Source: Phyllobacteriaceae bacterium
GTDB taxonomy: Bacteria; Pseudomonadota; Alphaproteobacteria; Rhizobiales; Rhizobiaceae
Direction of reading: 5' to 3'
Length of the DNA: 64,000 nucleotides
NCBI GenBank assembly: GCA_002708825.1
Contig: PAPF01000035.1
Coordinates: 62,001-126,000 of the forward strand
The stretch's first letter is position 1. The number at the start of each line of letters is the position of its first letter. The notes under the pieces were generated by a model. It did not search any database, had not been told where the DNA came from, and was given only the letters and a program-made list of their open reading frames with translations. Both the position numbers and the translations under genes were made by a program. Shown here piece after piece: positions 17,476-26,960 of the stretch.

Positions 17476-18675
17476 CTATCGCTTTCCCGTGCCGCTGTCA
17501 GGCGGCTCTTCGGGCGTGACGGTGCCCGCCGATACGCGGAAGAACTGCGCCCGGTCCGACAATGCGGAAAACAGGGCCGCGTCCGTGCCGGTCATGATCG
17601 CCTGGGCGTTCAGGCTGTCGATGATCTCGAACAGGGCCGCCCGCCGCCCCGCGTCGAGGTGCGCCGCGATCTCGTCGAGCAGCAGGACGGGGGCCATGCC
17701 GGCCATTTCGCCCGTCAGCCTTGCATGCGACAGCACGAGGCCGGTCAGCAACGCCTTCTGCTCGCCCGTGGAACACAGCGCCGCCGGCATGTCCTTGGGC
17801 CGGTGGCGAACGTCGAGATCGGACCGGTGCGGGCCTTCGAGCGTGCGCCCCGCCGCCCGGTCGCGGGCGCGGCCCTGGCGCAGCGCAGAGCGGTATTCCT
17901 CTTCCACATCCACCGCCGGTCGCGCCGCGCAGGCGGTTTCCAGGTCGCCGGTCAGTGCCAGGTCGGCCCTGGGAAACGGGCTGCCGGCCGGCAGCCGTTC
18001 GTTCATGGCCTTGAGCAGGGTCATCAGCTCGCCGCGCGCCGCGGCGATGGCCGTCCCGGTCTCGGCCATCTGCGCCTCGATGGCCTCGAACCAGCGGTCG
18101 TCCTGGCGGTCTTCCGCCAGCAGGCGGTTGCGCGCGCGCATGGCCTTCTCGAAGTCCAGTGCCCGGCGGCCATGCGCCGGGTCGATGGCCAGCACCATGC
18201 GGTCGAGGAAGCGCCGCCGGTCCCCGGCCGGGCCGGTGAACAACCCGTCCATGGCCGGGATCAGCCAGACGACGCGCAGATGCGCCAGGAGGTCCTCCGC
18301 CGAACGGGCCGCCGCGCCGTTGATCCGGATGCGCCGGCCCGCTTCACCCGGCGAAAGCCCGGCCGTGCCGGTACCGATCTCGGTCTCGCCGTCCGGCCCG
18401 TTGACCACGGCATGGATGGCGAAACCCGCCGCAGTGTCGCGCGCCACCGTCTCGTAGGGTGCGCGGCGCATGCCGCGTCCGGGCGATAGCAGTGACACGG
18501 CTTCCAGCAGGTTGGTCTTGCCGGCGCCGTTCTCGCCGGTCAGCACGACATGGGTGTCGCCCAGTTCCAGCGACAGGCTCGCATAGTTCCGGAAATCGGA
18601 CAGCCGGATACGCGAAAGCCAGACGCGCGGCGGCAGTCCGCCCGTCTCCTCCATCGCCCTTGGGACCCCGCTCAC
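17476..18675 (-). CDS. recF: DNA replication and repair protein RecF
   Basis: A 399-residue SMC-like ATPase that loads RecA at gaps with RecO and RecR. Walker A GENGAGKTNLLEA (about 48), signature motif CSTGEQKALLTGL (about 308) and Walker B LLLDEIAAHLD (about 340) are all intact, with RLSDFRNY at the N-terminus. A GTG at 18675 overlaps the dnaN stop by four bases (GTGA), indicating coupling; ATG 18654 is an alternative start. The dnaN-recF pair is widespread near chromosome origins. No recR follows ybaB later in this window. Confidence 0.96.
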   Translation of the reverse strand: MSGVPRAMEETGGLPPRVWLSRIRLSDFRNYASLSLELGDTHVVLTGENGAGKTNLLEAVSLLSPGRGMRRAPYETVARDTAAGFAIHAVVNGPDGETEIGTGTAGLSPGEAGRRIRINGAAARSAEDLLAHLRVVWLIPAMDGLFTGPAGDRRRFLDRMVLAIDPAHGRRALDFEKAMRARNRLLAEDRQDDRWFEAIEAQMAETGTAIAAARGELMTLLKAMNERLPAGSPFPRADLALTGDLETACAARPAVDVEEEYRSALRQGRARDRAAGRTLEGPHRSDLDVRHRPKDMPAALCSTGEQKALLTGLVLSHARLTGEMAGMAPVLLLDEIAAHLDAGRRAALFEIIDSLNAQAIMTGTDAALFSALSDRAQFFRVSAGTVTPEEPPDSGTGKR

Positions 18676-19790
18676 ACGCGCATGGGCATGAGAACGTAGA
18701 GGGCGTCCGGATCGTCGGGATCGGAGATCAGCGTCGGCGAACCGGCATCGGCCAGCATGAAGCGGGCTTGCGCACCGCCGATCTGCGACGTGACATCCAG
18801 CAGGTACTTGGCGTTGAAGCCGATTTCCAGCGCATCCGCCTCGTAGCCCGCAGCGATTTCCTCGGTCGCGGAACCGGAATCGGGATTGTTGACCGTCAGC
18901 ACCACCTGTCCGTTGCCGATGGAGAGCTTCACCGCCCGTCCGCGTTCCGATGAGATGGTCGAGACGCGGTCGACCGCCTGGCCGAAGCTCTGCCGGTCGA
19001 TGAGCAACGTCTTGTCGTTACCGGTCGGAATGACGCGCTGGTAGTCGGGGAAGGTGCCGTCGATCAGCTTGGAGGTGAGGATCACCGAACCGAGCGTGAA
19101 GCGGATCTTCGTGTCCGAAAGCTCCACCGTCGCCTTCATGTCCGGCGCGTCGACCAGTTTCTGCAACTCGCTGACGGTCTTGCGCGGGATGATGATGCCG
19201 GGCATGTCCTCCGAGCCGGCCGGCGCTTCCATCTCGGCACGTGCAAGGCGGTGCCCGTCGGTCGCCACCGCCCTGAGCTTCAGCTTGCCGCCGTCTTCCA
19301 GCGTGTGGAAGAAGATGCCGTTGAGGTAATAGCGTGTTTCCTCGGTGGATATGGCGAACTGCGTCTTCTCGATCAGCCCCTTGAGGTCTTCGCAATCCAT
19401 GCGGAAGATGTGGCTGAAGGAACCGGCCGTCAGTTCCGGGAAATCGGCCTGCGGCAGGCATTGCAGGCGGAAGCTGGAGCGCCCGGAGATGACGCTCATC
19501 GACCCGCCGTCCTCCTCCACCTTGAGCATGACTTCGGCCCCGTCGGGCAGCTTGCGCACGATGTCGTAGAGCAGGTGGGCGGGCACGGTGGTCGCGCCGG
19601 CCTGCTCGACCTGCGCCGCGGTGGCTTCCGTGATTTCCAGGTCGAGGTCGGTCGCCTTCATCTCCAGGCTCTGTCCCTCGGCCTTGAGCAGCACGTTGGA
19701 CAGGATCGGGATCGTGTTGCGGCGCTCCACCACGCGATGCACGTGGTTCAGCGACTTCAGAAGGTTGGACCGTTCAAGCGTGACGCGCAT
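18672..19790 (-). CDS. dnaN: DNA polymerase III beta subunit (sliding clamp)
   Basis: A 372-residue clamp of normal length that starts MRVTLERSNLLKSLNHVHRVVE, the standard first strand and helix, and has three repeated clamp domains; the C-terminus YVLMPMRV is the conserved family ending (VMPMR). It forms the ring that tethers Pol III and many repair enzymes. The longer frame upstream encodes unrelated sequence. It lies 338 bases downstream of dnaA on the same strand and overlaps recF, giving the classic order dnaA-dnaN-recF. Confidence 0.98.
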   Translation of the reverse strand: MRVTLERSNLLKSLNHVHRVVERRNTIPILSNVLLKAEGQSLEMKATDLDLEITEATAAQVEQAGATTVPAHLLYDIVRKLPDGAEVMLKVEEDGGSMSVISGRSSFRLQCLPQADFPELTAGSFSHIFRMDCEDLKGLIEKTQFAISTEETRYYLNGIFFHTLEDGGKLKLRAVATDGHRLARAEMEAPAGSEDMPGIIIPRKTVSELQKLVDAPDMKATVELSDTKIRFTLGSVILTSKLIDGTFPDYQRVIPTGNDKTLLIDRQSFGQAVDRVSTISSERGRAVKLSIGNGQVVLTVNNPDSGSATEEIAAGYEADALEIGFNAKYLLDVTSQIGGAQARFMLADAGSPTLISDPDDPDALYVLMPMRV

Positions 19791-20128
19791 GGGAGAGACC
19801 CGGGAAGATTGACTGAAACAGGAACCGGTCCTGCCATATGGGCGGACCGCCCGGCCGGACGGCCGGAAGTAGCATGCAAAACAACAGGAAAACCGCTCCG
19901 AAGGCAAGGGCGCAAAGCGTTGCGGATATGCCTATCCACGCCATTTCGGGAACGCCGGGACACTGGCGCGGCGCTGGCGGCCGGACATTGGGCGGGACGG
20001 GAGGCGCGGCTAGTGCCGCACCTCCCGCCTGGCTCGGCCGGTGGCCATGGTCCCTGCCGCCGGTCCGGTCCGCCGCCAGGATGGCGCGATCGCGGGCAGG
20101 GCCGGAATGTCCGGCCCCTCCCGAAAGG
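19791..20128. other. dnaA-dnaN intergenic region
   Basis: 338 bases without a convincing gene. Near the dnaA end it holds an imperfect 12-bp hairpin (GGGAGGCGCGGC at 19999-20010 against GCCGCACCTCCC at 20015-20026, one mismatch) that could end dnaA transcripts, though no T-run follows. The dnaN-proximal part should carry the dnaN promoter; I see no clear consensus boxes and no good DnaA box. Confidence 0.5.
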
Positions 20129-21670
20129 TCAGGCCTGTTCGTTGATCAGGCGCTTGAGCAGTTCGATTTCCTGGGCCAGCGTCTGGTCGCCGGTGGTCAG
20201 GTCCTCGATCTTGCGCACGGCATGCAGGACGGTCGTATGGTCGCGGCCGCCGAAGCGCCGGCCGATCTCGGGCAGCGAACGCGGCGTCATCACCTTGGAC
20301 AGGTACATCGCCACCTGCCGCGGCTTGACGATCGTCCGGGTGCGCCGGTTCGACAGCAGTTCCGACTTCGACACGTTGTAGTGGCGCGCCACGATGCGCT
20401 GGATATCCTCGATACGCACGCGCTTCGGCTCGCCGGAGCGGTAGATGTGCGCCAGCAGGTCTTCCACCCGGTCCACCGTCAGTTGCGGCTCGAACGACCG
20501 CCGGAAAAGGAGCTGGTTGAAGGCGCCTTCCAGTTCGCGGCCCGAGCCGCTCACCGTGCGGGCGACATGGTCCAGGATGTCCTCGCCGATCTCCAGGCTG
20601 GCGTCCTCGGCCTTCGCCTCGGCAAGCTTGTTGCGCAGCATGTTGAGGCGCATGTCGTAGTCCGGCTGGCCCATTTCCAGCGCCACGCCGCCGAGCAGCC
20701 GGGAGCGCACGCGCGGCTCCAGCGATTCCAGTTCTCCGGCCGGACGGTCCGCCGCCACCACCACCTGCTTGGCGCTGTCGAGCAGCATGTTGATCAGGTG
20801 GCAGAACTCGTTCTGGATCGTCTTGCCCTGCAGGAACTGCATGTCGTCGATGATCAGCAGGTCGATGTCGCGCAACTGGTCCTTCAGCGTCAGCGCGGAA
20901 TTGTCGCGGATGGCCGTGGCGAAGCGCCACATGAAGTACTCGGCCGTCAGGTAGACCACGCGTGTCTGCGATTGCCGCTTGAGCGCCCCGGCCGCGATGG
21001 CCTGCAACAGGTGCGTCTTGCCAAGGCCAACCGAGGCATGGATGAAGAGCGGGTTGAACCGCACCGACGGCGATCCGGATTCCGCGACGGTCCGCGCCGC
21101 TGCCAGCGCCATCCGGTTTGTCGAGCCTGCGACGAACGTGTCGAAGGTATAGCGCGGATCGAGCGGCGAGCCGAGGACGCTGTTGCGCCCGCCATCCTCG
21201 TGCCGTGGCCGTGCCGGGGCGCGCTGTGCTGCCGCCGGAAACTGGGCAATCGTCGCCGTGGACTGGAGCCCGGCCTTTACCGCCTGGCGAACGGCCGGCT
21301 CGGCGGGCGTCTCCTGCTCCTGCTTGCGGCTGCGCGTTGCCGAGCGGACAATGAGGTCCACCCGAAGGATTTCGGCGCTTTCCGCCTGCCAGAGTTGTGT
21401 CAGGAGATCGTTGTAGTGTCCGGAAATCCATGACCGCAGGAAGGCGGTCGGAACCGAAAGGCGGACCACGGAGCGTGAAGCCTCGACCAGTTTCATCCGT
21501 CCGAACCAGCTTTGGTAAACCTCGTTGCCGAGTTTCGCCTTCAGTTGGGCCCGCACGCGGTCGAACGACGCTTCCGCGTTCATTCCTTTCTTCGTCATTT
21601 CCTGGTTCCTCGTATCCGAGCAGACGCTGTCGTTCCGCCCGGCCATTGCAGTCTGCATCGCGCCCTGCAT
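20129..21670 (-). CDS. dnaA: Chromosomal replication initiator protein DnaA
   Basis: A 513-residue initiator. Domain I (about 30-110, with [15 protein letters not shown]), a variable linker rich in Ala/Gln/Arg (about 115-165), the AAA+ domain III opening with [18 protein letters not shown], Walker [14 protein letters not shown], Walker [14 protein letters not shown], and the DNA-binding domain IV with [15 protein letters not shown] near 480. GAGGAC 4 bases upstream supports ATG 21670. The 847-base interval in front of it carries a perfect DnaA box, so autoregulation is plausible. It is followed on the same strand by dnaN and recF. Confidence 0.98.
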   Translation of the reverse strand: MQGAMQTAMAGRNDSVCSDTRNQEMTKKGMNAEASFDRVRAQLKAKLGNEVYQSWFGRMKLVEASRSVVRLSVPTAFLRSWISGHYNDLLTQLWQAESAEILRVDLIVRSATRSRKQEQETPAEPAVRQAVKAGLQSTATIAQFPAAAQRAPARPRHEDGGRNSVLGSPLDPRYTFDTFVAGSTNRMALAAARTVAESGSPSVRFNPLFIHASVGLGKTHLLQAIAAGALKRQSQTRVVYLTAEYFMWRFATAIRDNSALTLKDQLRDIDLLIIDDMQFLQGKTIQNEFCHLINMLLDSAKQVVVAADRPAGELESLEPRVRSRLLGGVALEMGQPDYDMRLNMLRNKLAEAKAEDASLEIGEDILDHVARTVSGSGRELEGAFNQLLFRRSFEPQLTVDRVEDLLAHIYRSGEPKRVRIEDIQRIVARHYNVSKSELLSNRRTRTIVKPRQVAMYLSKVMTPRSLPEIGRRFGGRDHTTVLHAVRKIEDLTTGDQTLAQEIELLKRLINEQA

Positions 21671-22121
21671 CTGTCCTCGTTCCTTTTGTCCCGCTCCGGA
21701 GCGCCGCCGCTACGCCCGCAACCCCGAAGACCCCTGGTACGGGAAGGCCCAAGAAAAGGCCGCCCCCCTCTCGCAGGCAAGACTTCCCTGTCTTGCGAAA
21801 CGCATTGGCTTCGCAAACCGGTCGGCCTTGCCCATGTCCTGATACCCCCTTGCCTGCAGGTCGCCCCACCCGACCGGCAGAGCCGGCTACTGGCAAAAAG
21901 GCCGGATCGCTGTGACGGCATGACGCCGCACCCGACCCTGCTGCCGGTTGCGAACAACCGGTCGAGAGAGCAAAATCCACCGCGCCCGGACTGATCATCC
22001 GGGATGGAATTGTTGCCTTTGTTGCGGTGTTTCAGGCCCCCCGGGGCCCGTCCCTCTCGATGTCTGGAGATTACAAAAAACACTGTGGAAAGGGCAAGCC
22101 ATGCACTTACCAATTTTTAAC

Positions 22122-22260
22122 GAATCTGGGTCGCAAGACCTCTTGACTCCGGGGCCGTGTTTCACCCCTGCCTGATAAATCGTTTGGATTCATATCTTTT
22201 CGCCAGGCGAACGAACCGGGCAGGTGGCAAAGAAATTTTTTCAAAGATTTTGCTTGACTC
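22122..22260. promoter_or_regulatory. Cluster of four GANTC (CcrM) sites
   Basis: GAATC at 22122-22126, GACTC at 22145-22149, GATTC at 22187-22191 and GACTC at 22256-22260. In alphaproteobacteria GANTC is the target of the cell-cycle methyltransferase CcrM, and such sites control dnaA in Caulobacter. By base composition about half a site would be expected in this span. Confidence 0.6.
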
Positions 22261-22296
22261 CCGGCATCGGTGACTTGTCCTGCCCCGATGGGGATG

Positions 22297-22320
22297 ACTT
22301 GTGGATAACCTCTCACAAGT
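22297..22320. promoter_or_regulatory. Perfect DnaA box inside an inverted repeat
   Basis: TGTGGATAA at 22300-22308 is the exact complement of the consensus DnaA box TTATCCACA. It overlaps one arm of an inverted repeat, ACTTGTG (22297-22303) and CACAAGT (22314-22320). It lies about 630 bases upstream of the dnaA start. A weaker TGTGGAAAG occurs at 22084. Confidence 0.7.
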
Positions 22321-22453
22321 ATATGAAAACAAACAATAATTAGCGCAGTGGAAAAAATCGACCTGAATTCATGATGGCCCTGTAGGACGGCCGTGGCCGT
22401 CCTGTGCCGGCAAAAGGAAAACAAAGTTAACGACTTGCCGCAGTTGCAACAGG

Positions 22454-22483
22454 AAAAAGGCCCGCGGCGCAACACCGCGGACC
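22454..22483 (-). terminator. Rho-independent terminator of rpsT
   Basis: On the minus strand GGTCCGCGG, a 7-base loop and CCGCGGGCC (one G-U pair) are followed by TTTTTCC. It lies 35 bases after the rpsT stop and isolates the dnaA upstream region from rpsT transcription. Confidence 0.88.
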
Positions 22484-22517
22484 TTTCCGGAATGCTGTCG
22501 GAAGGAAAGCCGGCTGG

Positions 22518-22781
22518 TCAGCCGAGGGCCTTCACCCGGGACACCAGCCGCGAAACCTTGCGGGAGGCCGTGTTCTTGTGCATCACGCCCTTCGAGGCCG
22601 CGCGCATGAGTTCCGGCTGCACCGCCTGCAGCGCTGTGCGGGCCTCATCCTTGTTTCCGGAAGCGATGGCTTCCTCGACCTTGCGGATGAAGGTGCGGAC
22701 GCGCGAACGGCGCGTCTTGTTCACTGCGGTGCGCGCGGCGATCTTGCGCGTAGCCTTCTTGGCCGAAGGTGTGTTGGCCAT
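22518..22781 (-). CDS. rpsT: 30S ribosomal protein S20
   Basis: An 87-residue basic protein with the S20 start [18 protein letters not shown] and the helical-hairpin pattern ([41 protein letters not shown]). It binds the 5' and 3' minor domains of 16S rRNA. GAGAGG lies 5 bases before the ATG. In related genera rpsT is the neighbour of dnaA, as here. Confidence 0.98.
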   Translation of the reverse strand: MANTPSAKKATRKIAARTAVNKTRRSRVRTFIRKVEEAIASGNKDEARTALQAVQPELMRAASKGVMHKNTASRKVSRLVSRVKALG

Positions 22782-22948
22782 GGTGCCTCTCTTTTCTTCT
22801 CAGCTTGTGGCGTCCGGCCTTCCGGCCGAAGGGACGCGAAAACATGTCGGGCGGCCAGAAGGCCGCCGCGGTTGTCGGGGCTTATAGTGCAGCTTTTCGC
22901 CCCAGTCAACGCTTTCCCGCACGCCTTTGCAGAGCCCTTCCGGTCGCC

Positions 22949-23722
22949 TCAACGATGCTTGAAATTGGGTTTGCGCTTCTCGGTGAAGGCGGCCATCCCC
23001 TCCTTCTGGTCCTCGAAGGCGAAGGTGGAGTGAAACAGCCGCCGCTCGAAGCGCAGGCCCTCGGCAAGTGTCGTCTCCAGGGCGCGGTCCACCGCCTCCT
23101 TGGCCATCATGACCGCCGGCAGGGAATAGGAGGCGATCTTCTCCGCTGCGTCCATCGCCGTCTCCATGAGGTCGGCCAGCGGCACGACCCGCGAGGCGAG
23201 CCCCGACCGTTCCGCCTCCTCGGCGTCCATCATCCGGCCGGTCAGGCACATGTCCATGGCCTTGGACTTGCCCACCAGGCGCGTCAGGCGCTGCGATCCC
23301 CCCATGCCGGGAATGACGGCGAGCGTGATTTCCGGCTGGCCGAAGCGCGCATTGTCGGCGGCGATGATGAAGTCGCACATCATGGCCAGTTCGCATCCCC
23401 CACCGAGCGCGTAGCCGGCCACCGCGGCGATGATCGGCTTGCGGGTGCGCGTTGCAGCGTCCCATCCGGCAAAAAGGTCCTTCGAATAGGTGTCCTGGTA
23501 GGTCAGCGGCTGCATCTGCTTGATGTCGGCGCCCGCCGCGAAGGCCTTCTCGGAGCCGGTGATGACGATACAGCCGATCTTGTCATCGCCGTCGAAGCGC
23601 GCAAGCGCCTCGCAGACCTCCTCCATGACGGTCAGGTTGAGCGCGTTGAGCGCCTTCGGCCGGTTGAGCGTGATGATGCCGACGCGTCCGCGCGTGTCGG
23701 TCAGGATGGTTTCGTATGCCAT
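22949..23722 (-). CDS. Enoyl-CoA hydratase
   Basis: A 257-residue crotonase-fold enzyme of classic length. The oxyanion-hole motif [12 protein letters not shown] (about 63), [15 protein letters not shown] with the first catalytic Glu (about 112) and [20 protein letters not shown] with the second (about 132) are intact, so it should hydrate trans-2-enoyl-CoA in beta-oxidation or a related pathway. GGGGAG precedes the ATG. It lies between mutM and rpsT on the minus strand, a position typical for rhizobial genomes. Exact chain-length preference is unknown. Confidence 0.93.
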   Translation of the reverse strand: MAYETILTDTRGRVGIITLNRPKALNALNLTVMEEVCEALARFDGDDKIGCIVITGSEKAFAAGADIKQMQPLTYQDTYSKDLFAGWDAATRTRKPIIAAVAGYALGGGCELAMMCDFIIAADNARFGQPEITLAVIPGMGGSQRLTRLVGKSKAMDMCLTGRMMDAEEAERSGLASRVVPLADLMETAMDAAEKIASYSLPAVMMAKEAVDRALETTLAEGLRFERRLFHSTFAFEDQKEGMAAFTEKRKPNFKHR

Positions 23723-23761
23723 GGTTCTCCCCTTGCTGGGCCCGGTTTGCGATCAACCTAA

Positions 23762-24655
23762 TCAGCGTTGGCAAGCCGGGCAATGGAATGTCGACCGTCC
23801 GGACTGGACGAAACGCTGCACGGCGTGGCGGCAGCCGGGCGCCGGGCATGGTTCGCCCTCCCGGTCATAGACCGCGAAGGCATGCTGGAAATAGCCGAGC
23901 GTCCCGTCGGCCTGGACGTGGTCGCGCAGCGACGAACCGCCCGCCGTGATGGCTTCGGCGATGACCGCTCGGATAGCCTGCGCAAGCCGTTCCGCCCGCA
24001 CGCCCGGCCCGCCGTCCCGCCTGGCCAGCGTTCCGGCGCTGCGCAGCGGCGAAAGCCGGGCCCGCCAGAGCGCCTCGCAGACATAGATGTTGCCCAGTCC
24101 CGCGACCAGGCGCTGGTCCAGCAGCGCCGCTTTCAGCGGCGTCCGCCTGTCGCGGAACAGACGCGCAAGCGCCGCGCCATCGAGCGCGTTGCCTGTCGGC
24201 TCCAGTCCCAGTCCGCTCAGCGCCGCATGTTCCGCCAGCCCGTCTTCCCGTGCCAAGAGCATGAAACCGAACCGGCGCGGATCGTTGTAGATGACGCGGA
24301 CGGCCGCGCCGCCGGCGGTGGCAAGATGAAGCACCACGTGATCGTGCGCGCTGTCCTTGGAGCGCGCGTGGTGGAATGCGCCGGGCAGGCCCGGCTCGGC
24401 GCCGTCCTCGATCCGGTAGGAGCCGGACATCCCGAGATGGCAGATGACGACCGTGCCGTCGTCGAGATGGACGAGCAGGTATTTCGCGCGCCGCCCGAGC
24501 GCCGTGATCCGCCGGCCTTCAAGCCGGTGGGCGAAGCGATCGGGAAAGGGAAAGCGCAGGTCCGGCCGGCGGATGTCCGCCCTTTCGATCCGGGCACCCT
24601 CCATCACCGGCGCCAGGCCGCGGCGCACCGTTTCCACCTCGGGCAGCTCAGGCAT
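23762..24655 (-). CDS. mutM: Formamidopyrimidine-DNA glycosylase
   Basis: A 297-residue bifunctional glycosylase/AP lyase that removes 8-oxoguanine and FapyG. The N-terminus [13 protein letters not shown] gives the catalytic Pro (after Met removal) and Glu; [14 protein letters not shown] is the helix-two-turn-helix; the C-terminal zinc finger has a CPAPGC pair (C-X4-C) and HCPACQR (C-X2-C), with QSGRSTFHC. The ATG overlaps the deoB stop by 8 bases, so the two are coupled. Slightly longer than E. coli Fpg because of insertions, normal for this group. Confidence 0.96.
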   Translation of the reverse strand: MPELPEVETVRRGLAPVMEGARIERADIRRPDLRFPFPDRFAHRLEGRRITALGRRAKYLLVHLDDGTVVICHLGMSGSYRIEDGAEPGLPGAFHHARSKDSAHDHVVLHLATAGGAAVRVIYNDPRRFGFMLLAREDGLAEHAALSGLGLEPTGNALDGAALARLFRDRRTPLKAALLDQRLVAGLGNIYVCEALWRARLSPLRSAGTLARRDGGPGVRAERLAQAIRAVIAEAITAGGSSLRDHVQADGTLGYFQHAFAVYDREGEPCPAPGCRHAVQRFVQSGRSTFHCPACQR

Positions 24656-25886
24656 CGGCGCGGATCAGGTCGAGGAAGGACGTGCCGTGGCGGCCCGGTG
24701 CGATGCCCAGATGCGCTGCGACCGTCTCGCCGATATCGGCGAATGTCGGGCGCAGGCCCGCGGAGACCGGCTTCAGGCCGGGACCTGTCCCGATCACGGG
24801 AACGCGCTCGCGCGTATGGTCGGTCCCGCGCCAGGTCGGGTCGTTGCCGTGGTCGGCCGTCAGCATCAGCATGTCCCCGGGCCTGAGCCGGGCAAGCGCT
24901 TCGGGCAGGCGCCGGTCGAAGGCTTCCAGCGCGCCGGCATAGCCCGGCACGTCGCGGCGGTGTCCGAACTCGGAATCGAAATCGACGAAATTGGCGAAGA
25001 CGAGATCGCCGTCGCCGGCCTCTTCCATGGCGCCGAGCGCCGCGTCGAACATCGCCATGTTGCCCGATGCCTTGCGCAGGTCGCCGATGCCGCGATGGGC
25101 GAAGATGTCGCCGATCTTGCCGACCGCGAAGACCTTTCGGCCGGCCTCCGTCAGCCGGTCGAGCAGGGTGGGCTCGTGCGGCGGCACGGCATAGTCGCGC
25201 CGCCTGGCCGAATTGCGCACGAACGCACCGGGCGCTTCGCCGGTGAACGGGCGGGCGATGACGCGCCCGACCTTCCAGGCGTCGGCGTGAACACGCATGA
25301 TCGCGCACAGCCGGTAGAGGTTCTCCAGCCCGAAATGCGTTTCGTGGGCCGCGATCTGGATGACGGAATCGGCGGATGTGTAGATGATCGGCTTGCCGGT
25401 GGCGATGTGCTCCAGGCCGTAGTCGTCGATCACCGCCGTGCCGGAATAATGACGGTTGCACAGCCATCCCGGAAGTCCGGCCTCGCCGACGGCGGCCTGC
25501 AGCAGTTCTTCCGGCATGGAGGGATCCGTGTCCGGGAAATAGCCCCAGTCGAATGTCACCGGCAGGCCGGCCATCTCCCAGTGGCCGGAAGGTGTGTCCT
25601 TGCCGCTCGAGATTTCCTGCGCCGCGGCATGAAAGCCGTGGACCGGCCCCTCCAGACCGGGCGGCACGCGCCCGGTCGCGATGGCCGCGGCCTGTCCCAG
25701 GCCAAGCGCCGTCATGTGCGGCAGGCGAAGCGGGCCGGAGCGAAGGCCGGCGCGGTCTCCCGCGCCACGCGCGCAGCTTTCCGCGATATGTCCGATGGTG
25801 TCGGCGCCTGTGTCCACGAAACGCTGCGCATCCGCCGCGCCGCCGATGCCGGCGGAATCGAGGACGAACAGGAAAGCACGCGCCAT
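24648..25886 (-). CDS. deoB: Phosphopentomutase
   Basis: A 412-residue alkaline-phosphatase-superfamily enzyme interconverting (deoxy)ribose 1- and 5-phosphate in nucleoside salvage. The metal-binding N-terminus [26 protein letters not shown] (about 95), a metal Asp in [13 protein letters not shown] and the C-terminal metal cluster [18 protein letters not shown] are all present. ATG 25886 begins the family start [11 protein letters not shown]; the long upstream extension is noise. No other deo genes are in the window. Confidence 0.95.
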   Translation of the reverse strand: MARAFLFVLDSAGIGGAADAQRFVDTGADTIGHIAESCARGAGDRAGLRSGPLRLPHMTALGLGQAAAIATGRVPPGLEGPVHGFHAAAQEISSGKDTPSGHWEMAGLPVTFDWGYFPDTDPSMPEELLQAAVGEAGLPGWLCNRHYSGTAVIDDYGLEHIATGKPIIYTSADSVIQIAAHETHFGLENLYRLCAIMRVHADAWKVGRVIARPFTGEAPGAFVRNSARRRDYAVPPHEPTLLDRLTEAGRKVFAVGKIGDIFAHRGIGDLRKASGNMAMFDAALGAMEEAGDGDLVFANFVDFDSEFGHRRDVPGYAGALEAFDRRLPEALARLRPGDMLMLTADHGNDPTWRGTDHTRERVPVIGTGPGLKPVSAGLRPTFADIGETVAAHLGIAPGRHGTSFLDLIRADA

Positions 25887-26020
25887 GGTTTCGTTCCGTT
25901 TTCTTGCAGGTTGCCGGACCCAGAGATAAGCGCGCACCGGGCCGTTGGCAATTCGGAAACCATATCGGTGCACGCTCGTTGCGCCAATGCCCGCCCGCCC
26001 GCGAACTGCCGGAGAACGCC

Positions 26021-26920
26021 GTGACGCGTCTTGCTGCCACCTGTCTTGCCGGTTCGGTCCTCGTGGCGTCCTTGCCGGCCGCCGCGGCGGGTGCGGATTG
26101 GCGCGAGGAGACCGGCACGTTTCGCATCGGGATCGTGGCGCAGGGCGGCACGCCCAACCCTGCCGGCGCATCCCTGGTCCGGGCTGCCTACGCTGATGCC
26201 CTTGGCCTGCCGGTCGAGATTGTCGTGACGCGCGATTATGCCGCGCTGATCGACGCGCAGGCTGCCGGGCGGATCGACTACGGGATTTATTCGGCCATGG
26301 CCTACGTGGCGGCACGGCGCTATTGCGCCTGCGTCGAGGCGATTGCCGCGCCGGTTTCCGTGACGGGCGCGACGGGATCGCGGGCCGTGGTGATCCGCCG
26401 CGGCACCGCTGACGGTGACGAAGGGTCCTATACCTTGGCCCATGCACCGGGCGGCGTTCCCGGTGTTTGGGCAGGCCTGGCCTCAGGCATGCATCCGGAC
26501 GATGCCCGCCCGGTTGGTTTTTCCACCGGCGAGGAAGCCTTGCAGGCCTTCGTCGACGGCAGGGCCGATGCGCTCGCGGGACATGTGCTGACCGGGCCGG
26601 ACGGTGACATTGCCGGTAGCGGATCGATGGCCCTGCTGGACGCGCGCGGCCTTTCGCCGTCCGGCCTCACGATTGCCTGGCGAGGCCCGGCCGTGGCCTT
26701 CGGGCCGCACGCCGTCAGCACTGCGCTCGACACCGAAGCGAAAACGGTCCTGCGCGGATTTCTTTCGGGTCTCGCGCAAGCCAGGCCGGACGTTGTCGAG
26801 GCATTGTCGCCGCGCTTTCAGGGCGGCTTTCACCTTGTCGCGGATACAGGCTACGAGGGCGCGGCAGCCATGCTGGACCGGATCCTGGAACAGGAAAAGG
26901 CAAGGCCCGCCGGAAAATGA
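26021..26920 (+). CDS. PhnD-like phosphate/phosphonate-type periplasmic binding protein
   Basis: A 299-residue secreted protein: GTG start with GGAGA 7 bases upstream, signal peptide ([19 protein letters not shown], cleavage near AAAGA), then a type 2 periplasmic-binding fold. [40 protein letters not shown] and the later [20 protein letters not shown] match the PhnD/phosphonate-type family. A Cys-rich stretch [10 protein letters not shown] is unusual. No permease or ATPase gene is near, so it is an orphan whose ligand and partner are unknown. Divergent from deoB. Confidence 0.75.
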   Translation: MTRLAATCLAGSVLVASLPAAAAGADWREETGTFRIGIVAQGGTPNPAGASLVRAAYADALGLPVEIVVTRDYAALIDAQAAGRIDYGIYSAMAYVAARRYCACVEAIAAPVSVTGATGSRAVVIRRGTADGDEGSYTLAHAPGGVPGVWAGLASGMHPDDARPVGFSTGEEALQAFVDGRADALAGHVLTGPDGDIAGSGSMALLDARGLSPSGLTIAWRGPAVAFGPHAVSTALDTEAKTVLRGFLSGLAQARPDVVEALSPRFQGGFHLVADTGYEGAAAMLDRILEQEKARPAGK

Positions 26921-26931
26921 CCGGCGGGCCT
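26897..26931 (-). terminator. Hairpin terminator for the TadE/TadG-like gene, overlapping the opposing stop codon
   Basis: An 11-bp perfect stem (AGGCCCGCCGG 26903-26913, CCGGCGGGCCT 26921-26931) with a 7-base loop. Read on the minus strand it is followed by TGCCTTTTCC, a T-tract, so it should end transcripts from the TadE/TadG-like gene. The stem lies across the stop codon of the plus-strand binding-protein gene. Confidence 0.65.
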
Positions 26932-26960
26932 GACCATTCGCAATCCTGTTCCCGGTGAAT

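Larger units (their letters stand above)
21671..22517. promoter_or_regulatory. dnaA upstream region, candidate origin or DnaA/CcrM-regulated promoter
   Basis: 847 bases between rpsT and dnaA. From about 22050 to 22440 the sequence is markedly more AT-rich than its surroundings (for example 22228-22256). It contains one perfect DnaA box, four GANTC sites in 139 bases, and an inverted repeat around the DnaA box. TTAA-containing words occur at 22117 and 22426. The part from 21671 to about 22000 is GC-rich with no visible gene of quality; it probably forms the dnaA leader. I could not fix the -35/-10 boxes. Confidence 0.6.

Noticed and set aside
20010-21998. 662-codon frame overlapping dnaA on the same strand
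   Set aside because: Alternative-frame reading of dnaA; the dnaA frame has every expected motif.
22141-22180. TTGACT followed by CTGATAAAT as a plus-strand promoter
   Set aside because: It points away from dnaA and toward the rpsT terminator; spacing and the second box are poor.
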